The position numbers were made by a program, and so were the translations under genes. Positions 1 to 7,013 of a DNA stretch of 11,424 bases are shown one piece after another. Origin of the DNA: an uncultured beta proteobacterium (GTDB lineage: Bacteria; Pseudomonadota; Gammaproteobacteria; Burkholderiales; Burkholderiaceae_C); contig CAIXMC010000384.1 in NCBI GenBank assembly GCA_903920405.1, positions 1 to 11,424 of the forward strand, written 5' to 3'. The notes beneath the pieces were generated by a model, which was not told the origin of the DNA, searched no databases, and saw only the letters and a program-made list of their open reading frames with translations. Position 1 is the first letter of the stretch; the number at the start of each line of letters is the position of its first letter.

Positions 1-250
1 CGCTGACTTGGTGAAGGAGAACAAAACCGCTTCCAGTAAATGGCTGAAAACGCAGGCATCCACGCTCGCCGACTTTTCCTGGCAACAAGGCTACGGGGCA
101 TTTTCCGTCGGGATGAGACAAAAGGATATCCTGCTCCACTACATCAACAACCAAGAGGAACACCACCGCACGGGCACCTTTCAGGATGAATACCGCGCCT
201 TTCTCACGAAATACGGAATCGAATACGACGAACGCTATGTCTGGGACTGA
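1..250 (+). CDS. IS200-like / REP-associated Y1 transposase, C-terminal part (cut by window edge)
   Basis: This is the last ~82 residues of a single-strand DNA transposase of the Y1 (HUH) class. The frame is open to the window edge, so the gene starts upstream. The fragment holds the diagnostic block GYGAFSV followed by YINNQEEHHR and a terminal KYGIEYDERYVWD, the usual ending of IS200-like/RayT transposases. The Tyr in YINNQ is, from family knowledge, the catalytic nucleophile that links covalently to DNA; the HUH metal-binding histidines would lie upstream, outside the window. The visible end is intact, with no frameshift, and stops at TGA 248-250. Whether the whole gene is functional, and whether it is a mobile IS or a domesticated RayT, cannot be decided from this fragment. 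Confidence 0.88.
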   Translation, partial: ADLVKENKTASSKWLKTQASTLADFSWQQGYGAFSVGMRQKDILLHYINNQEEHHRTGTFQDEYRAFLTKYGIEYDERYVWD

Positions 251-264
251 CTCAAAACCGATGA

Positions 265-402
265 AAACGAAAGACATCAGCGGATATCCGCAGAAGAACC
301 CCGCCAGCAAACCAAACCCAACTGGGCAAAACCATCTGGAACATCGCCGATCAATTGCGTGGCGCAATGGGCGCGGTTCCTCAGTTGAACGCGCCCGATT
401 GA
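265..402 (+). pseudogene. Remnant of type I restriction-modification methyltransferase N-terminus (hsdM-like)
   Basis: The frame between stops at 262-264 and 400-402 reads NQTQLGKTIWNIADQLRGAM at 310-369, which closely resembles the start of HsdM, the DNA methyltransferase subunit of type I restriction systems (family motif LGKTLW-IAD-LRGAM, normally followed by a block like NADDFRDYML). Here the similarity stops after LRGAM. The frame then runs into the left arm of the palindrome at 377-519 and ends after ~10 more codons. No ATG, GTG or TTG lies in frame upstream; the nearest ATG (261) is in another frame, so the 5' end has probably decayed too. No hsdS, hsdR or rest of hsdM follows. A short chance peptide is the alternative, but the 16-residue match makes that unlikely. 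Confidence 0.68.
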
Positions 403-519
403 GCTACTGGCAACACGTCTGGGGTGTTGTTCCTCCTTGCAGGCAGAGTAGCCTGCAGCGTCGTCACGCCTACCCAGACGCGCCGCCAGTAGCCCACTCG
501 GGCGCGTTCAACTGAGGAA
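377..519. repeat. Large imperfect palindrome, MITE-like
   Basis: Bases 377-411 are an inverted copy of 485-519, pairing along the whole 35-base arm except at two positions. Pairing resumes with 416-423 against 473-480, and a separate inner hairpin pairs 439-444 (GCAGGC) with 451-456 (GCCTGC) around a 6-base loop. As single-stranded DNA or RNA the whole element would fold into one long cruciform or hairpin. It begins where the hsdM-like reading frame loses similarity and ends about 30 bases before the ahcY promoter candidate. I see no coding capacity and no clear flanking target duplication. It resembles a non-autonomous insertion element; I cannot name its family. Relation to the nearby Y1 transposase is possible, but unlike typical IS200/IS605 ends. 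Confidence 0.8.
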
Positions 520-547
520 TCTAGGTGGAATCGCACCCGCGCCGATA

Positions 548-553
548 CATAAT
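548..553 (+). promoter_or_regulatory. Candidate -10 element for the ahcY transcript
   Basis: CATAAT lies ~12 bases upstream of the first riboswitch base, so transcription starting about 7 bases downstream would put the aptamer at the very 5' end of the mRNA, as expected for a riboswitch. The -35 region (about 525-530) is a poor match to TTGACA. The placement is inferred mainly from the position of the riboswitch. Confidence 0.35.
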
Positions 554-564
554 GCGAACCTTTT

Positions 565-651
565 CCGAGGAGTGTTGCAGCTCACACCGCGCAAAGCGGG
601 TGTTGAGTGAGGCTCGGACACCACTGCCACGCAGTGTTTCCAACGGCGCTC
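565..651 (+). promoter_or_regulatory. SAH riboswitch aptamer upstream of ahcY
   Basis: The three conserved blocks of the S-adenosylhomocysteine riboswitch occur in order: CCGAGGAGTGTTGC (565-578), GAGGCTCGG (609-617) and CAACGGCGCTC (641-651). Helix P1 pairs 565-569 with 613-617. The long-range pseudoknot helix pairs 570-577 with 644-651, containing three G-U pairs. Between them are a P2 arm (581-584 with 604-607, plus an inner helix) and a perfect hairpin 622-627/631-636 with a 3-base loop. The gene controlled encodes SAH hydrolase, the enzyme that removes the ligand, which is the classic arrangement. From family knowledge, SAH binding turns expression on. The U in place of C at 573 and 575 keeps pairing through wobbles. 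Confidence 0.93.
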
Positions 652-685
652 ACCCACGGTTTTTTGTGTGGTGAGAGCTTTTTTT
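648..685 (+). terminator. Putative intrinsic terminator: riboswitch expression platform
   Basis: Bases 649-657 pair with 666-675 (one bulged U at 669) around an 8-base loop. A run of seven T (679-685) follows after three bases; an alternative register pairs GCTC 648-651 with GAGC 675-678, directly abutting the T run. The 5' side overlaps the aptamer's last strand (644-651), so aptamer and terminator are mutually exclusive at 648-651. This fits an ON switch: SAH bound, terminator disrupted, ahcY transcribed. The fold is my reading and not a computed minimum-energy structure. Confidence 0.58.
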
Positions 686-738
686 CCCATCTTGCGCCAA
701 CAAACTGTGGTCTCACTATTTTTTTTTAAGAGTTACCC

Positions 739-2196
739 ATGCATAAAGAAACAAGCAGCACCCAACCACAAGACCATGTCATCGCCGATATGAATCTGGC
801 CGAATGGGGGCGTAAGGAAATCAACATTGCCCAGACCGAAATGCCCGGACTGATGGCCATCCGCGAAGAATTTGCGCCGCTACAGCCTTTGAAGGGCGCT
901 CGCATCACAGGTTCTTTGCACATGACCATCCAGACTGCGGTCTTGGTCGAAACCTTGCAGGCGTTGGGAGCGCAGGTGCGTTGGGCATCGTGCAATATTT
1001 TTTCAACACAAGACCACGCTGCGGCTGCGTTGGTCGTGCAGGGAACGTCAGTCTTTGCCTACAAGGGCGAGTCTTTGAGCGATTACTGGGACTACACGCA
1101 TCGCATTTTTGAATTTGGCGGCGAAACAGGCACACCCGCCGAAGGCCCGAACATGATTCTGGATGACGGCGGTGATGCCACACTGCTGATGCACCTGGGC
1201 GTCAAGGCTGAACACAATGTCAGTGTTCTGGATCACCCCGGCAGTGAAGAAGAAACTTGCCTGTTTGCCGCCATCCGAGCTAAGCTGGCCAAAGACCCCA
1301 CCTGGTACAGCCGCCGCCTGAAAAACATCATTGGGGTGACCGAAGAAACCACCACGGGTGTTCACCGCTTGAACGACATGTCCGCTAAGGGTGAGTTGGC
1401 GTTTTGCGCGATTAACGTGAATGATTCAGTGACCAAAAGCAAGTTTGACAATTTGTATGGCTGCCGGGAATCCCTGGTCGATGCCATCAAACGCGCAACC
1501 GATGTGATGATTGCCGGCAAGGTCGCCTGTGTGGCAGGGTATGGCGATGTAGGCAAGGGTTCGGCGCAGGCTTTGCGTGCTTTGAGCGCCCAGGTTTGGG
1601 TGACAGAAATTGACCCCATCAACGCTTTGCAAGCTGCCATGGAAGGCTACAAAGTGGTCACCATGGACTATGCTGCTGACAAATGTGATATTTTTGTCAC
1701 CGCTACCGGCAATAAGGATGTCATTACCTACAAGCACATGGAGGCCATGAAAGACCAGGCGATTGTTTGCAACATTGGTCACTTTGACCATGAAATTGAC
1801 GTGGCATCACTGTCTGTGTGTCAGTGGGAAGAAATCAAGCCCCAGGTCGATCACGTTATTTTTCCTGCAAGCCAAGATGGCAAAAAACCAGCCAAGCGCA
1901 TTATTTTGCTGGCCAAGGGTCGTTTGGTCAATCTGGGATGTGGCACGGGTCACCCCAGTTTTGTCATGAGTTCAAGCTTTGCCAATCAAACTCTGGCGCA
2001 AATTGAACTGTTTACCAAGCCCAAAGATTACAAGTCAGGCCATGTGTATGTGCTTCCCAAGCATCTGGATGAAAAAGTGGCACGCCTGCATTTGATGAAA
2101 GTAGGCGTGCAATTGACTGAACTCTCAGACGAGCAAGCCGCTTACATCGGTGTCAATAAGGCTGGTCCCTACAAGGCTGACAACTACCGTTATTGA
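739..2196 (+). CDS. ahcY: Adenosylhomocysteinase (SAH hydrolase)
   Basis: A cytosolic NAD-dependent enzyme that hydrolyses S-adenosylhomocysteine to adenosine and homocysteine, relieving product inhibition of methyltransferases. The 485-residue protein has full family length for the bacterial form. Visible marks: HMT at residues 61-63 in the substrate domain, the LDDGGD block near 141-146, [15 protein letters not shown] (227-241), the Rossmann motif GYGDVG (267-272), [12 protein letters not shown], and the C-terminal [10 protein letters not shown] whose Lys and Tyr reach the NAD site of a partner subunit. The ATG at 739 follows AAGAG (728-732) at fitting distance. It is the first gene downstream of the SAH riboswitch and heads the run ahcY-tlyA-metF, 12 bases separating it from tlyA. 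No key residue is missing. Confidence 0.98.
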   Translation: MHKETSSTQPQDHVIADMNLAEWGRKEINIAQTEMPGLMAIREEFAPLQPLKGARITGSLHMTIQTAVLVETLQALGAQVRWASCNIFSTQDHAAAALVVQGTSVFAYKGESLSDYWDYTHRIFEFGGETGTPAEGPNMILDDGGDATLLMHLGVKAEHNVSVLDHPGSEEETCLFAAIRAKLAKDPTWYSRRLKNIIGVTEETTTGVHRLNDMSAKGELAFCAINVNDSVTKSKFDNLYGCRESLVDAIKRATDVMIAGKVACVAGYGDVGKGSAQALRALSAQVWVTEIDPINALQAAMEGYKVVTMDYAADKCDIFVTATGNKDVITYKHMEAMKDQAIVCNIGHFDHEIDVASLSVCQWEEIKPQVDHVIFPASQDGKKPAKRIILLAKGRLVNLGCGTGHPSFVMSSSFANQTLAQIELFTKPKDYKSGHVYVLPKHLDEKVARLHLMKVGVQLTELSDEQAAYIGVNKAGPYKADNYRY

Positions 2197-2208
2197 TTCA
2201 CACTTGCC

Positions 2209-3015
2209 ATGCGTATTGACCAACTTCTTGTGCAGCGCCAATGGGCACACTCTCGCTCTCAGGCTCAGCGACTGATGGCGGGGGGTGTGCAATATGGTGT
2301 TGACGGTGTGTGGCGCACCCTCACTAAAAAGAGTGAGGATGTGCCTGAAGATGCCCTCATTCAACTGTTGGATGAGTCTGAACTGCGCTATGTGTCGCGG
2401 GGTGGCTTGAAGCTCGAAGCGGCTTTGAAGCATCTTGGCCTGGCAGTTCAAGGTTTTCAATGTTTGGACGTGGGGCAATCGACGGGCGGTTTTACCGACT
2501 GTCTGCTGCAACACGGTGCTGCTACGGTGGTGGGGGTGGATGTGGGCATTGACCAACTGCGCCCCCATTTGCGCACAGACCCACGGGTTTTGTGTCTTGA
2601 AAAGCGCAATGCACGCACGTTAAATGCTTCTGATTTAATAGCTACCTATGCAGACTGGATAAGGGCTAGAGGCCATTTTGACCCCCAATTATCAGCACAC
2701 ACCAAGGCCTTTGATCTGGTGGTGATGGATGTGTCGTTTATTTCACAAACGCATGTGCTCTCCGCACTGAAACCGCTTCTTCAACCCGAGGGCAAACTGC
2801 TCACCTTGGTCAAACCTCAATTTGAGTTGCAGCCCACTCAGATAGGCAAGGGCGGCATTGTGAAAGATGCTTCGCTTTACGCCGTGGTGGAGAATCGCTT
2901 GCGAGCATCCTGCATTCAGTCAGGTTGGCAAGTGACCGACTATTTTGACTCTGCCATTTTTGGCGGTGGTGGCACTCGAGAATTTTTTATGTGCGCCCGG
3001 CACGCCAACCCTTGA
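2209..3015 (+). CDS. tlyA: TlyA family rRNA 2'-O-methyltransferase / hemolysin-like protein
   Basis: Predicted SAM-dependent ribose methyltransferase. An S4 RNA-binding domain (about 1-60, starting MRIDQLLVQR) precedes an FtsJ-like Rossmann domain with motif I DVGQSTGGFTD (87-97). The K-D-K-E catalytic set appears as K68 (SRGGLK), D174 (VVMDVSF), K202 (VKPQFE) and E258 (TREFF). In M. tuberculosis TlyA, where it modifies 16S and 23S rRNA, I recall these as 69, 154, 182 and 238; the last three are shifted here by a constant ~21, pointing to a ~21-residue insertion between NART (134-137) and FDLVVMD (168-174). That stretch overlaps a repeat-like sequence (2631-2680). The enzyme makes SAH and sits under the SAH riboswitch. 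Exact rRNA target unknown. Confidence 0.9.
   Translation: MRIDQLLVQRQWAHSRSQAQRLMAGGVQYGVDGVWRTLTKKSEDVPEDALIQLLDESELRYVSRGGLKLEAALKHLGLAVQGFQCLDVGQSTGGFTDCLLQHGAATVVGVDVGIDQLRPHLRTDPRVLCLEKRNARTLNASDLIATYADWIRARGHFDPQLSAHTKAFDLVVMDVSFISQTHVLSALKPLLQPEGKLLTLVKPQFELQPTQIGKGGIVKDASLYAVVENRLRASCIQSGWQVTDYFDSAIFGGGGTREFFMCARHANP
2631..2680 (+). repeat. Dispersed-repeat-like segment inside tlyA (copy 1)
   Basis: The core 2638-2674 aligns without gaps to 8622-8658 in the DUF4124 gene, 23 of 37 bases identical, including ATAGCTA at the left end and TAGAG at the right. Both cores start on a codon boundary, giving IATYADW here and IAIYALG there. I recall a similar repeat (ATAGCT...GCGCTAGAGGCC) scattered through Comamonadaceae genomes. 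Here it lies in the extra segment of TlyA. Confidence 0.5.
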
Positions 3016-3024
3016 GGATTCGTT

Positions 3025-3870
3025 ATGACCACAGCCTCTCATTTTCCTGTCAGCATTGAATTTTTCCCGCCCAAAACACCCGAAGGTGTTGAAAAACTGC
3101 GCATCGTTCGCCAGCAGTTGTATGCTTTGAAACCTGAGTATTGTTCGGTTACTTTTGGTGCAGGAGGCTCTACACAAAAAGGCACTTTCAACACGGTACG
3201 CGATATTTTGGCCGATGGGATTGTTGCTGCTTCGCATTTGTCATGTATCGGTGCTACACGCGCCACAGTGCTTGAACAATTGACGATTCTCAAGACGATG
3301 GGTGTCCGGCGTTTGGTGGCCTTGCGCGGGGACTTGCCCAGCGGCTATGGTGTGGGAAGTGAATTTCAGTTTGCAAGCGACCTGGTCACGTTCATTCGTA
3401 CCCAGACGGGTGACGATTTTTATCTTGAGGTAGCAGCCTACCCCGAGATGCACCCCCAGGCCAAATCGCCTGAATTTGATTTGAAAGCCTTTGTCACCAA
3501 AGTGCAGGCGGGGGCAAATGCCGCCATCACCCAGTATTTCTACAACGCAGATGCTTACTTTCGGTTTGTTGAAGAGGCAGACGCGCTCGGTGTGCATATT
3601 CCGATCGTGCCCGGCATCATGCCCATCACCAGTTCGACCCAACTTATGCGCTTTAGCGATGCCTGTGGCGCCGAAATACCCCGATGGATTCGGATGCGGC
3701 TGCAAAGCTATGCAGACGATGCAGAGTCCATCAAGGCGTTTGGATTGGATGTGGTGACCAGTTTGTGCGAACACTTGAGATCAGGTGGCGCGCCCGGACT
3801 GCATTTCTACAGCATGAACCAAAGTGCTGCCACGCTTGAGATTTGCCAGAGGCTAAGGATCATCCTCTGA
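3025..3870 (+). CDS. metF: 5,10-methylenetetrahydrofolate reductase
   Basis: FAD enzyme reducing 5,10-methylene-THF to 5-methyl-THF, the methyl donor that converts homocysteine to methionine; cytosolic, one (beta/alpha)8 barrel. At 281 residues it matches the bacterial single-domain form. Seen: IEFFPPKTPEG near the N-terminus with the catalytic Glu (E12, equivalent to E. coli Glu28), VTFGAGGST (42-50), LRGD (100-103, its Asp equivalent to E. coli Asp120), GANAAITQYFYN and PIVPGIMPI. GAGGA at 3014-3018, overlapping the tlyA stop, serves as ribosome-binding site, so translation may be coupled. With ahcY it closes the methyl cycle: AhcY makes homocysteine, MetF the methyl group. No oddities seen. 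Confidence 0.97.
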   Translation: MTTASHFPVSIEFFPPKTPEGVEKLRIVRQQLYALKPEYCSVTFGAGGSTQKGTFNTVRDILADGIVAASHLSCIGATRATVLEQLTILKTMGVRRLVALRGDLPSGYGVGSEFQFASDLVTFIRTQTGDDFYLEVAAYPEMHPQAKSPEFDLKAFVTKVQAGANAAITQYFYNADAYFRFVEEADALGVHIPIVPGIMPITSSTQLMRFSDACGAEIPRWIRMRLQSYADDAESIKAFGLDVVTSLCEHLRSGGAPGLHFYSMNQSAATLEICQRLRIIL

Positions 3871-3892
3871 ATCAACGTTTTGGAGATTGATT

Positions 3893-4804
3893 TTGAAAAT
3901 TCTTCTACTGGGTAAAAATGGCCAGGTAGGCTGGGAACTGCAACGCAGCCTGGCCCCTTTGGGTGAACTGGTGGCGCTGGATCGCAACAGCAAAAACTAT
4001 TGGGGCGACATCAGTCATCTGGAAAAGCTCGCCGATGCCATTCGTGCCATCAAGCCAGATGTGATCGTCAATGCGGCTGCCTATACGGCAGTTGATAAGG
4101 CTGAAAGTGACTGCACCCTGTCGTTTGCGATCAATGCCCTGGCACCTGAAACGCTGGCGATAGAAGCCCAGCGTCTGGGAGCATGGCTGATTCATTACAG
4201 CACCGACTATGTGTTCAATGGCGAAGGCACTGCCCCTTTTGGCGAGGAAGATGCTCCTTGCCCCTTGAATGAATACGGTCAGAGCAAGCTGGTCGGCGAA
4301 CAAAGGATTGAAAAAATGTGTACGCGCCACCTGATTTTCAGAACCAGTTGGGTCTATGGGGCACGCGGCAACAACTTTGCAAAAACCATGCTGCGATTGG
4401 GACAGGAAAAAGAACAATTGAAAGTGATCAACGACCAAGTGGGCGCACCCACCGGCGCTGAGTTGATTGCCGATGTGACCGCTCACGCCATTCACCACGT
4501 CACTCGCTCAGGCCAGGAAGCGGATTCACTCGCAGGCATTTACCATCTGACAGCCAGCGGTGAAACCACTTGGTTTGACTATGCAAAACATGTTCTAGCC
4601 CATGCCCAACAAGCACAGTCCACTATCAAAATAAAAGCAACCGAAGTCTTGCCCATTGCCACTCACGATTACCCCACACCTGCTCGTCGCCCTTTGAATT
4701 CGCGCCTGAACACCTTCAAACTGCAAACCACTTTTCGCCTGAAACTACCCCAATGGCAGGTAGGCGTCAATCGCATGATTGATGAAATTCTTGTCACTTC
4801 CTAG
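3893..4804 (+). CDS. rmlD: dTDP-4-dehydrorhamnose reductase
   Basis: NAD(P)H-dependent short-chain reductase making dTDP-L-rhamnose, the last step of the rhamnose precursor pathway (rfbD is the synonym). Seen in the 303-residue form: nucleotide motif GKNGQVG (7-13), NAAAYTAVDKAE, STDYVF (103-108), catalytic YxxxK as Y128 and K132, and FRTSWVYG. I chose the TTG at 3893 because it gives the family-typical MKILLLGKNGQVG and sits 6 bases after GGAGA (3882-3886); a TTG at 3887 would be too close to that site. The gene follows metF by 22 bases and precedes rmlA by 9, so co-transcription from the ahcY promoter is likely but unproven. rmlB and rmlC are not adjacent. Confidence 0.95.
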   Translation: MKILLLGKNGQVGWELQRSLAPLGELVALDRNSKNYWGDISHLEKLADAIRAIKPDVIVNAAAYTAVDKAESDCTLSFAINALAPETLAIEAQRLGAWLIHYSTDYVFNGEGTAPFGEEDAPCPLNEYGQSKLVGEQRIEKMCTRHLIFRTSWVYGARGNNFAKTMLRLGQEKEQLKVINDQVGAPTGAELIADVTAHAIHHVTRSGQEADSLAGIYHLTASGETTWFDYAKHVLAHAQQAQSTIKIKATEVLPIATHDYPTPARRPLNSRLNTFKLQTTFRLKLPQWQVGVNRMIDEILVTS

Positions 4805-4813
4805 GAAAATTCC

Positions 4814-5683
4814 ATGACACAACGCAAAGGCATCGTCCTCGCCGGCGGCTCGGGCACTCGGCTTTACCCCGTCACACAAGCTGTGTCCAAGCAGCTTATG
4901 CCCATTTACGACAAGCCGATGATTTACTACCCTTTGAGCACGCTCATGCTCGCCGGCATTCGTGAGGTGCTCATCATCTCCACCCCACAAGACACGCCCC
5001 GCTTTACTGATTTACTGGGAAATGGTAGCCAGTGGGGCATGTCCATCTGTTACGCCGTGCAACCCTCGCCCGATGGGTTGGCGCAGGCCTTCATCATTGG
5101 TCGCAATTTTGTAGCTAACCAGCCCAGCGCTTTGGTGTTGGGCGACAACATTTTTTATGGTCACAATTTAATCCGACAACTCGCCCACGCCGATGCAAGA
5201 GAACTGGGTGCGAGCGTGTTTGCCTACCATGTGAATGATCCCGAACGTTATGGCGTGGTCGCATTTGATGCACAGCAGCGTGCCATCAGCATTGAAGAAA
5301 AGCCAACGCAGCCCAAAAGCAATTACGCCGTCACGGGTCTTTATTTTTACGACGATCAAGTGTGCGACATTGCCGCCCACATCAAACCCTCACCGCGTGG
5401 AGAGCTTGAAATTACTGATGTCAACCGCCGTTACCTGGAACTTGGCCAGCTCAGCGTGGAAATGATGGGGCGTGGTTACGCCTGGCTAGACACCGGTACC
5501 CACGACAGCCTTTTGGAAGCCGCCAGCTTTATCGCCACCTTGCAAAAGCGCCAAGGCCTGCAAGTCGCCTGCCCTGAAGAAATTGCCTTTAACCAAGGCT
5601 GGATCGATGCTGCTCAAATTCAAAAGCTCGCAGCACCGCTGGTCAAAAATGGCTATGGTCAGTATTTGCTGGGCTTGCTTTAA
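4814..5683 (+). CDS. rmlA: Glucose-1-phosphate thymidylyltransferase
   Basis: Couples dTTP and glucose-1-phosphate to dTDP-glucose, the first and feedback-controlled step of dTDP-L-rhamnose synthesis for O-antigen or other surface glycans; cytosolic (synonym rfbA). The 289 residues match the family length. Visible: the nucleotide-binding signature GGSGTRLYP (11-19), [17 protein letters not shown], metal-binding Asp in DNIFYG (D111), IEEKP, GLYFYD, and [14 protein letters not shown]. It follows rmlD by 9 bases with the ATG at 4814. No terminator is evident in the bases after the stop. Sequence is intact. Confidence 0.97.
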   Translation: MTQRKGIVLAGGSGTRLYPVTQAVSKQLMPIYDKPMIYYPLSTLMLAGIREVLIISTPQDTPRFTDLLGNGSQWGMSICYAVQPSPDGLAQAFIIGRNFVANQPSALVLGDNIFYGHNLIRQLAHADARELGASVFAYHVNDPERYGVVAFDAQQRAISIEEKPTQPKSNYAVTGLYFYDDQVCDIAAHIKPSPRGELEITDVNRRYLELGQLSVEMMGRGYAWLDTGTHDSLLEAASFIATLQKRQGLQVACPEEIAFNQGWIDAAQIQKLAAPLVKNGYGQYLLGLL

Positions 5684-5768
5684 CCTTGGGGATATGCTCA
5701 ATCGCGCAGGTCGAAAAAATGTGCTGATGTGCCCGAGTTCATCATGAAACCCAGATACGTCCATTGGC

Positions 5769-5774
5769 TACAAT
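5769..5774 (+). promoter_or_regulatory. Candidate -10 element for prs
   Basis: TACAAT differs from TATAAT at one base and would start a ~160-base leader for prs. The -35 region (around 5745-5751) is poor, so this rests mainly on the -10 match and on the need for a promoter between rmlA and prs. Confidence 0.33.
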
Positions 5775-5796
5775 TCGCGCCACCAACAATTTGCGT

Positions 5797-5872
5797 GGGC
5801 GTGTTTTTATTGAATCAAAACACGCACCCTTCATAGGGGGGTTACGGCAGGGACGCTTCTTTCCCCCTGCCG
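5797..5872 (+). other. Two consecutive stem-loops in the prs leader
   Basis: First hairpin: 5799-5807 (GCGTGTTTT) pairs perfectly with 5817-5825 around a 9-base loop, extended by 5797-5798 with 5827-5828 after a bulged A. Second hairpin: 5845-5852 (CGGCAGGG) pairs perfectly with 5865-5872 around a 12-base pyrimidine-rich loop. Neither is followed by a T run, so they are not ordinary terminators. They may be structured leader elements or a repeat; I recognise no riboswitch family. The rest of 5684-5939 holds no gene that I can see. Confidence 0.6.
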
Positions 5873-5939
5873 ATTGATCGCTGCGTGCGTCATGTCCAAT
5901 GTGGCCTACAACAATGGTAATTTCTGAGTTTGGATTTTC

Positions 5940-6917
5940 ATGCATACCGATCAAACATCTGATTTCATGGTTTTCACGGGCAATGCCAATTTATCTCTGG
6001 CATCCGATATTGCTCGTCATCTCAAAATTGAGTTGGGCTGCGCAGATGTGAGTCGCTTTTCAGATGGCGAAGTCACGGTTGAAATCAAGCAAAACGTTCG
6101 TGCCCGCGATGTCTTTGTGGTGCAGTCCACCTGTTCTCCCACCAATGAAAACCTGATGGAATTGCTCATTATGGTGGATGCCCTCAAGCGTTCCTCTGCC
6201 GAACGTATCAGTGCGGTCATTCCTTATTACGGGTACGCTCGTCAGGATCGTCGTCCACGTTCCAGCCGTGTACCCATCTCTGCCAAAGTGGTGGCCAATA
6301 TGCTTCAGGCAGTTGGTGTTGCACGGGTTTTGACCATGGATTTGCATGCTGACCAAATTCAGGGTTTTTTTGATATTCCGGTCGATAACATTTACGCATC
6401 TCCCGTGCTGTTGAGCGATTTGCGTCAAAAAAATTATCACGACCTGATTGTGGTCTCGCCCGATGTAGGCGGTGTGGTTCGTGCACGCGCCATTGCCAAG
6501 CAACTGGGGTGTGATTTGGCCATTATTGACAAGCGTCGCCCAAAAGCCAATGTCAGTGAAGTCATGCATGTCATTGGCGAAATTGAAGGTCGCAACTGCG
6601 TCATCATGGATGACATGATCGACACCGCTGGCACTTTAGTCAAGGCTGCAGAGGTTCTTAAACTTCGTGGTGCCAATAAGGTTTATGCCTACTGCACTCA
6701 CCCCATTTTTTCAGGTCCCGCCATTGATCGCATTAGCCAAGGTGACGTGCTGGATGAGGTTGTCGTCACCAACACCATTCCTTTATCCCCTAGTGCATTG
6801 GCTTGCCCCAAAATTCGACAGTTGAATGTGGCACCGCTGATTGCCGAAACGATTGTTCGCATCGCCCAGGGGCAATCGGTGATGAGTTTTTTTGCTGATC
6901 AGGAACGTCTTTTCTGA
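5940..6917 (+). CDS. prs: Ribose-phosphate pyrophosphokinase (PRPP synthetase)
   Basis: Class I enzyme making PRPP from ribose-5-phosphate and ATP, feeding purine, pyrimidine, histidine, tryptophan and NAD synthesis; a cytosolic hexamer in relatives. Marks in the 325 residues: FSDGEV (40-45), RQDRR ATP-binding (101-105), [11 protein letters not shown] (134-144) with the metal-binding His136, the catalytic flexible loop beginning [10 protein letters not shown] (198-207), and the PRPP loop DDMIDTAGT (224-232). ATG 5940 adds an N-terminal leader ([12 protein letters not shown]) like those of related betaproteobacteria; ATG at 5967 is the alternative. No strong ribosome-binding site is visible. 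The usual neighbours ispE and tRNA-Gln are missing upstream, while rplY and pth follow as usual. Confidence 0.97.
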   Translation: MHTDQTSDFMVFTGNANLSLASDIARHLKIELGCADVSRFSDGEVTVEIKQNVRARDVFVVQSTCSPTNENLMELLIMVDALKRSSAERISAVIPYYGYARQDRRPRSSRVPISAKVVANMLQAVGVARVLTMDLHADQIQGFFDIPVDNIYASPVLLSDLRQKNYHDLIVVSPDVGGVVRARAIAKQLGCDLAIIDKRRPKANVSEVMHVIGEIEGRNCVIMDDMIDTAGTLVKAAEVLKLRGANKVYAYCTHPIFSGPAIDRISQGDVLDEVVVTNTIPLSPSALACPKIRQLNVAPLIAETIVRIAQGQSVMSFFADQERLF

Positions 6918-7013
6918 CCAGTATCGTCGCAGGTTCATCAGCCGTTAGCGCTGGTTGAATCTACTTTCAATCTGAGCCAACTGGTCGCGGTAGGCTCTTT
7001 CAGGAGTTAATAC

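Noticed and set aside
186..515. 109-codon + strand reading frame over the hsdM remnant and palindrome
   Set aside because: It overlaps the transposase end and runs through both palindrome arms; its product resembles no family I know, while another frame shows the HsdM motif.
3905..4498. 197-codon minus-strand reading frame
   Set aside because: Antisense to the conserved rmlD with no recognisable motif; a shadow of its codon pattern.
5700..5860. tRNA-Gln expected upstream of prs
   Set aside because: No acceptor stem, anticodon arm or GGTTCGAATCC-type T arm is present in this stretch.
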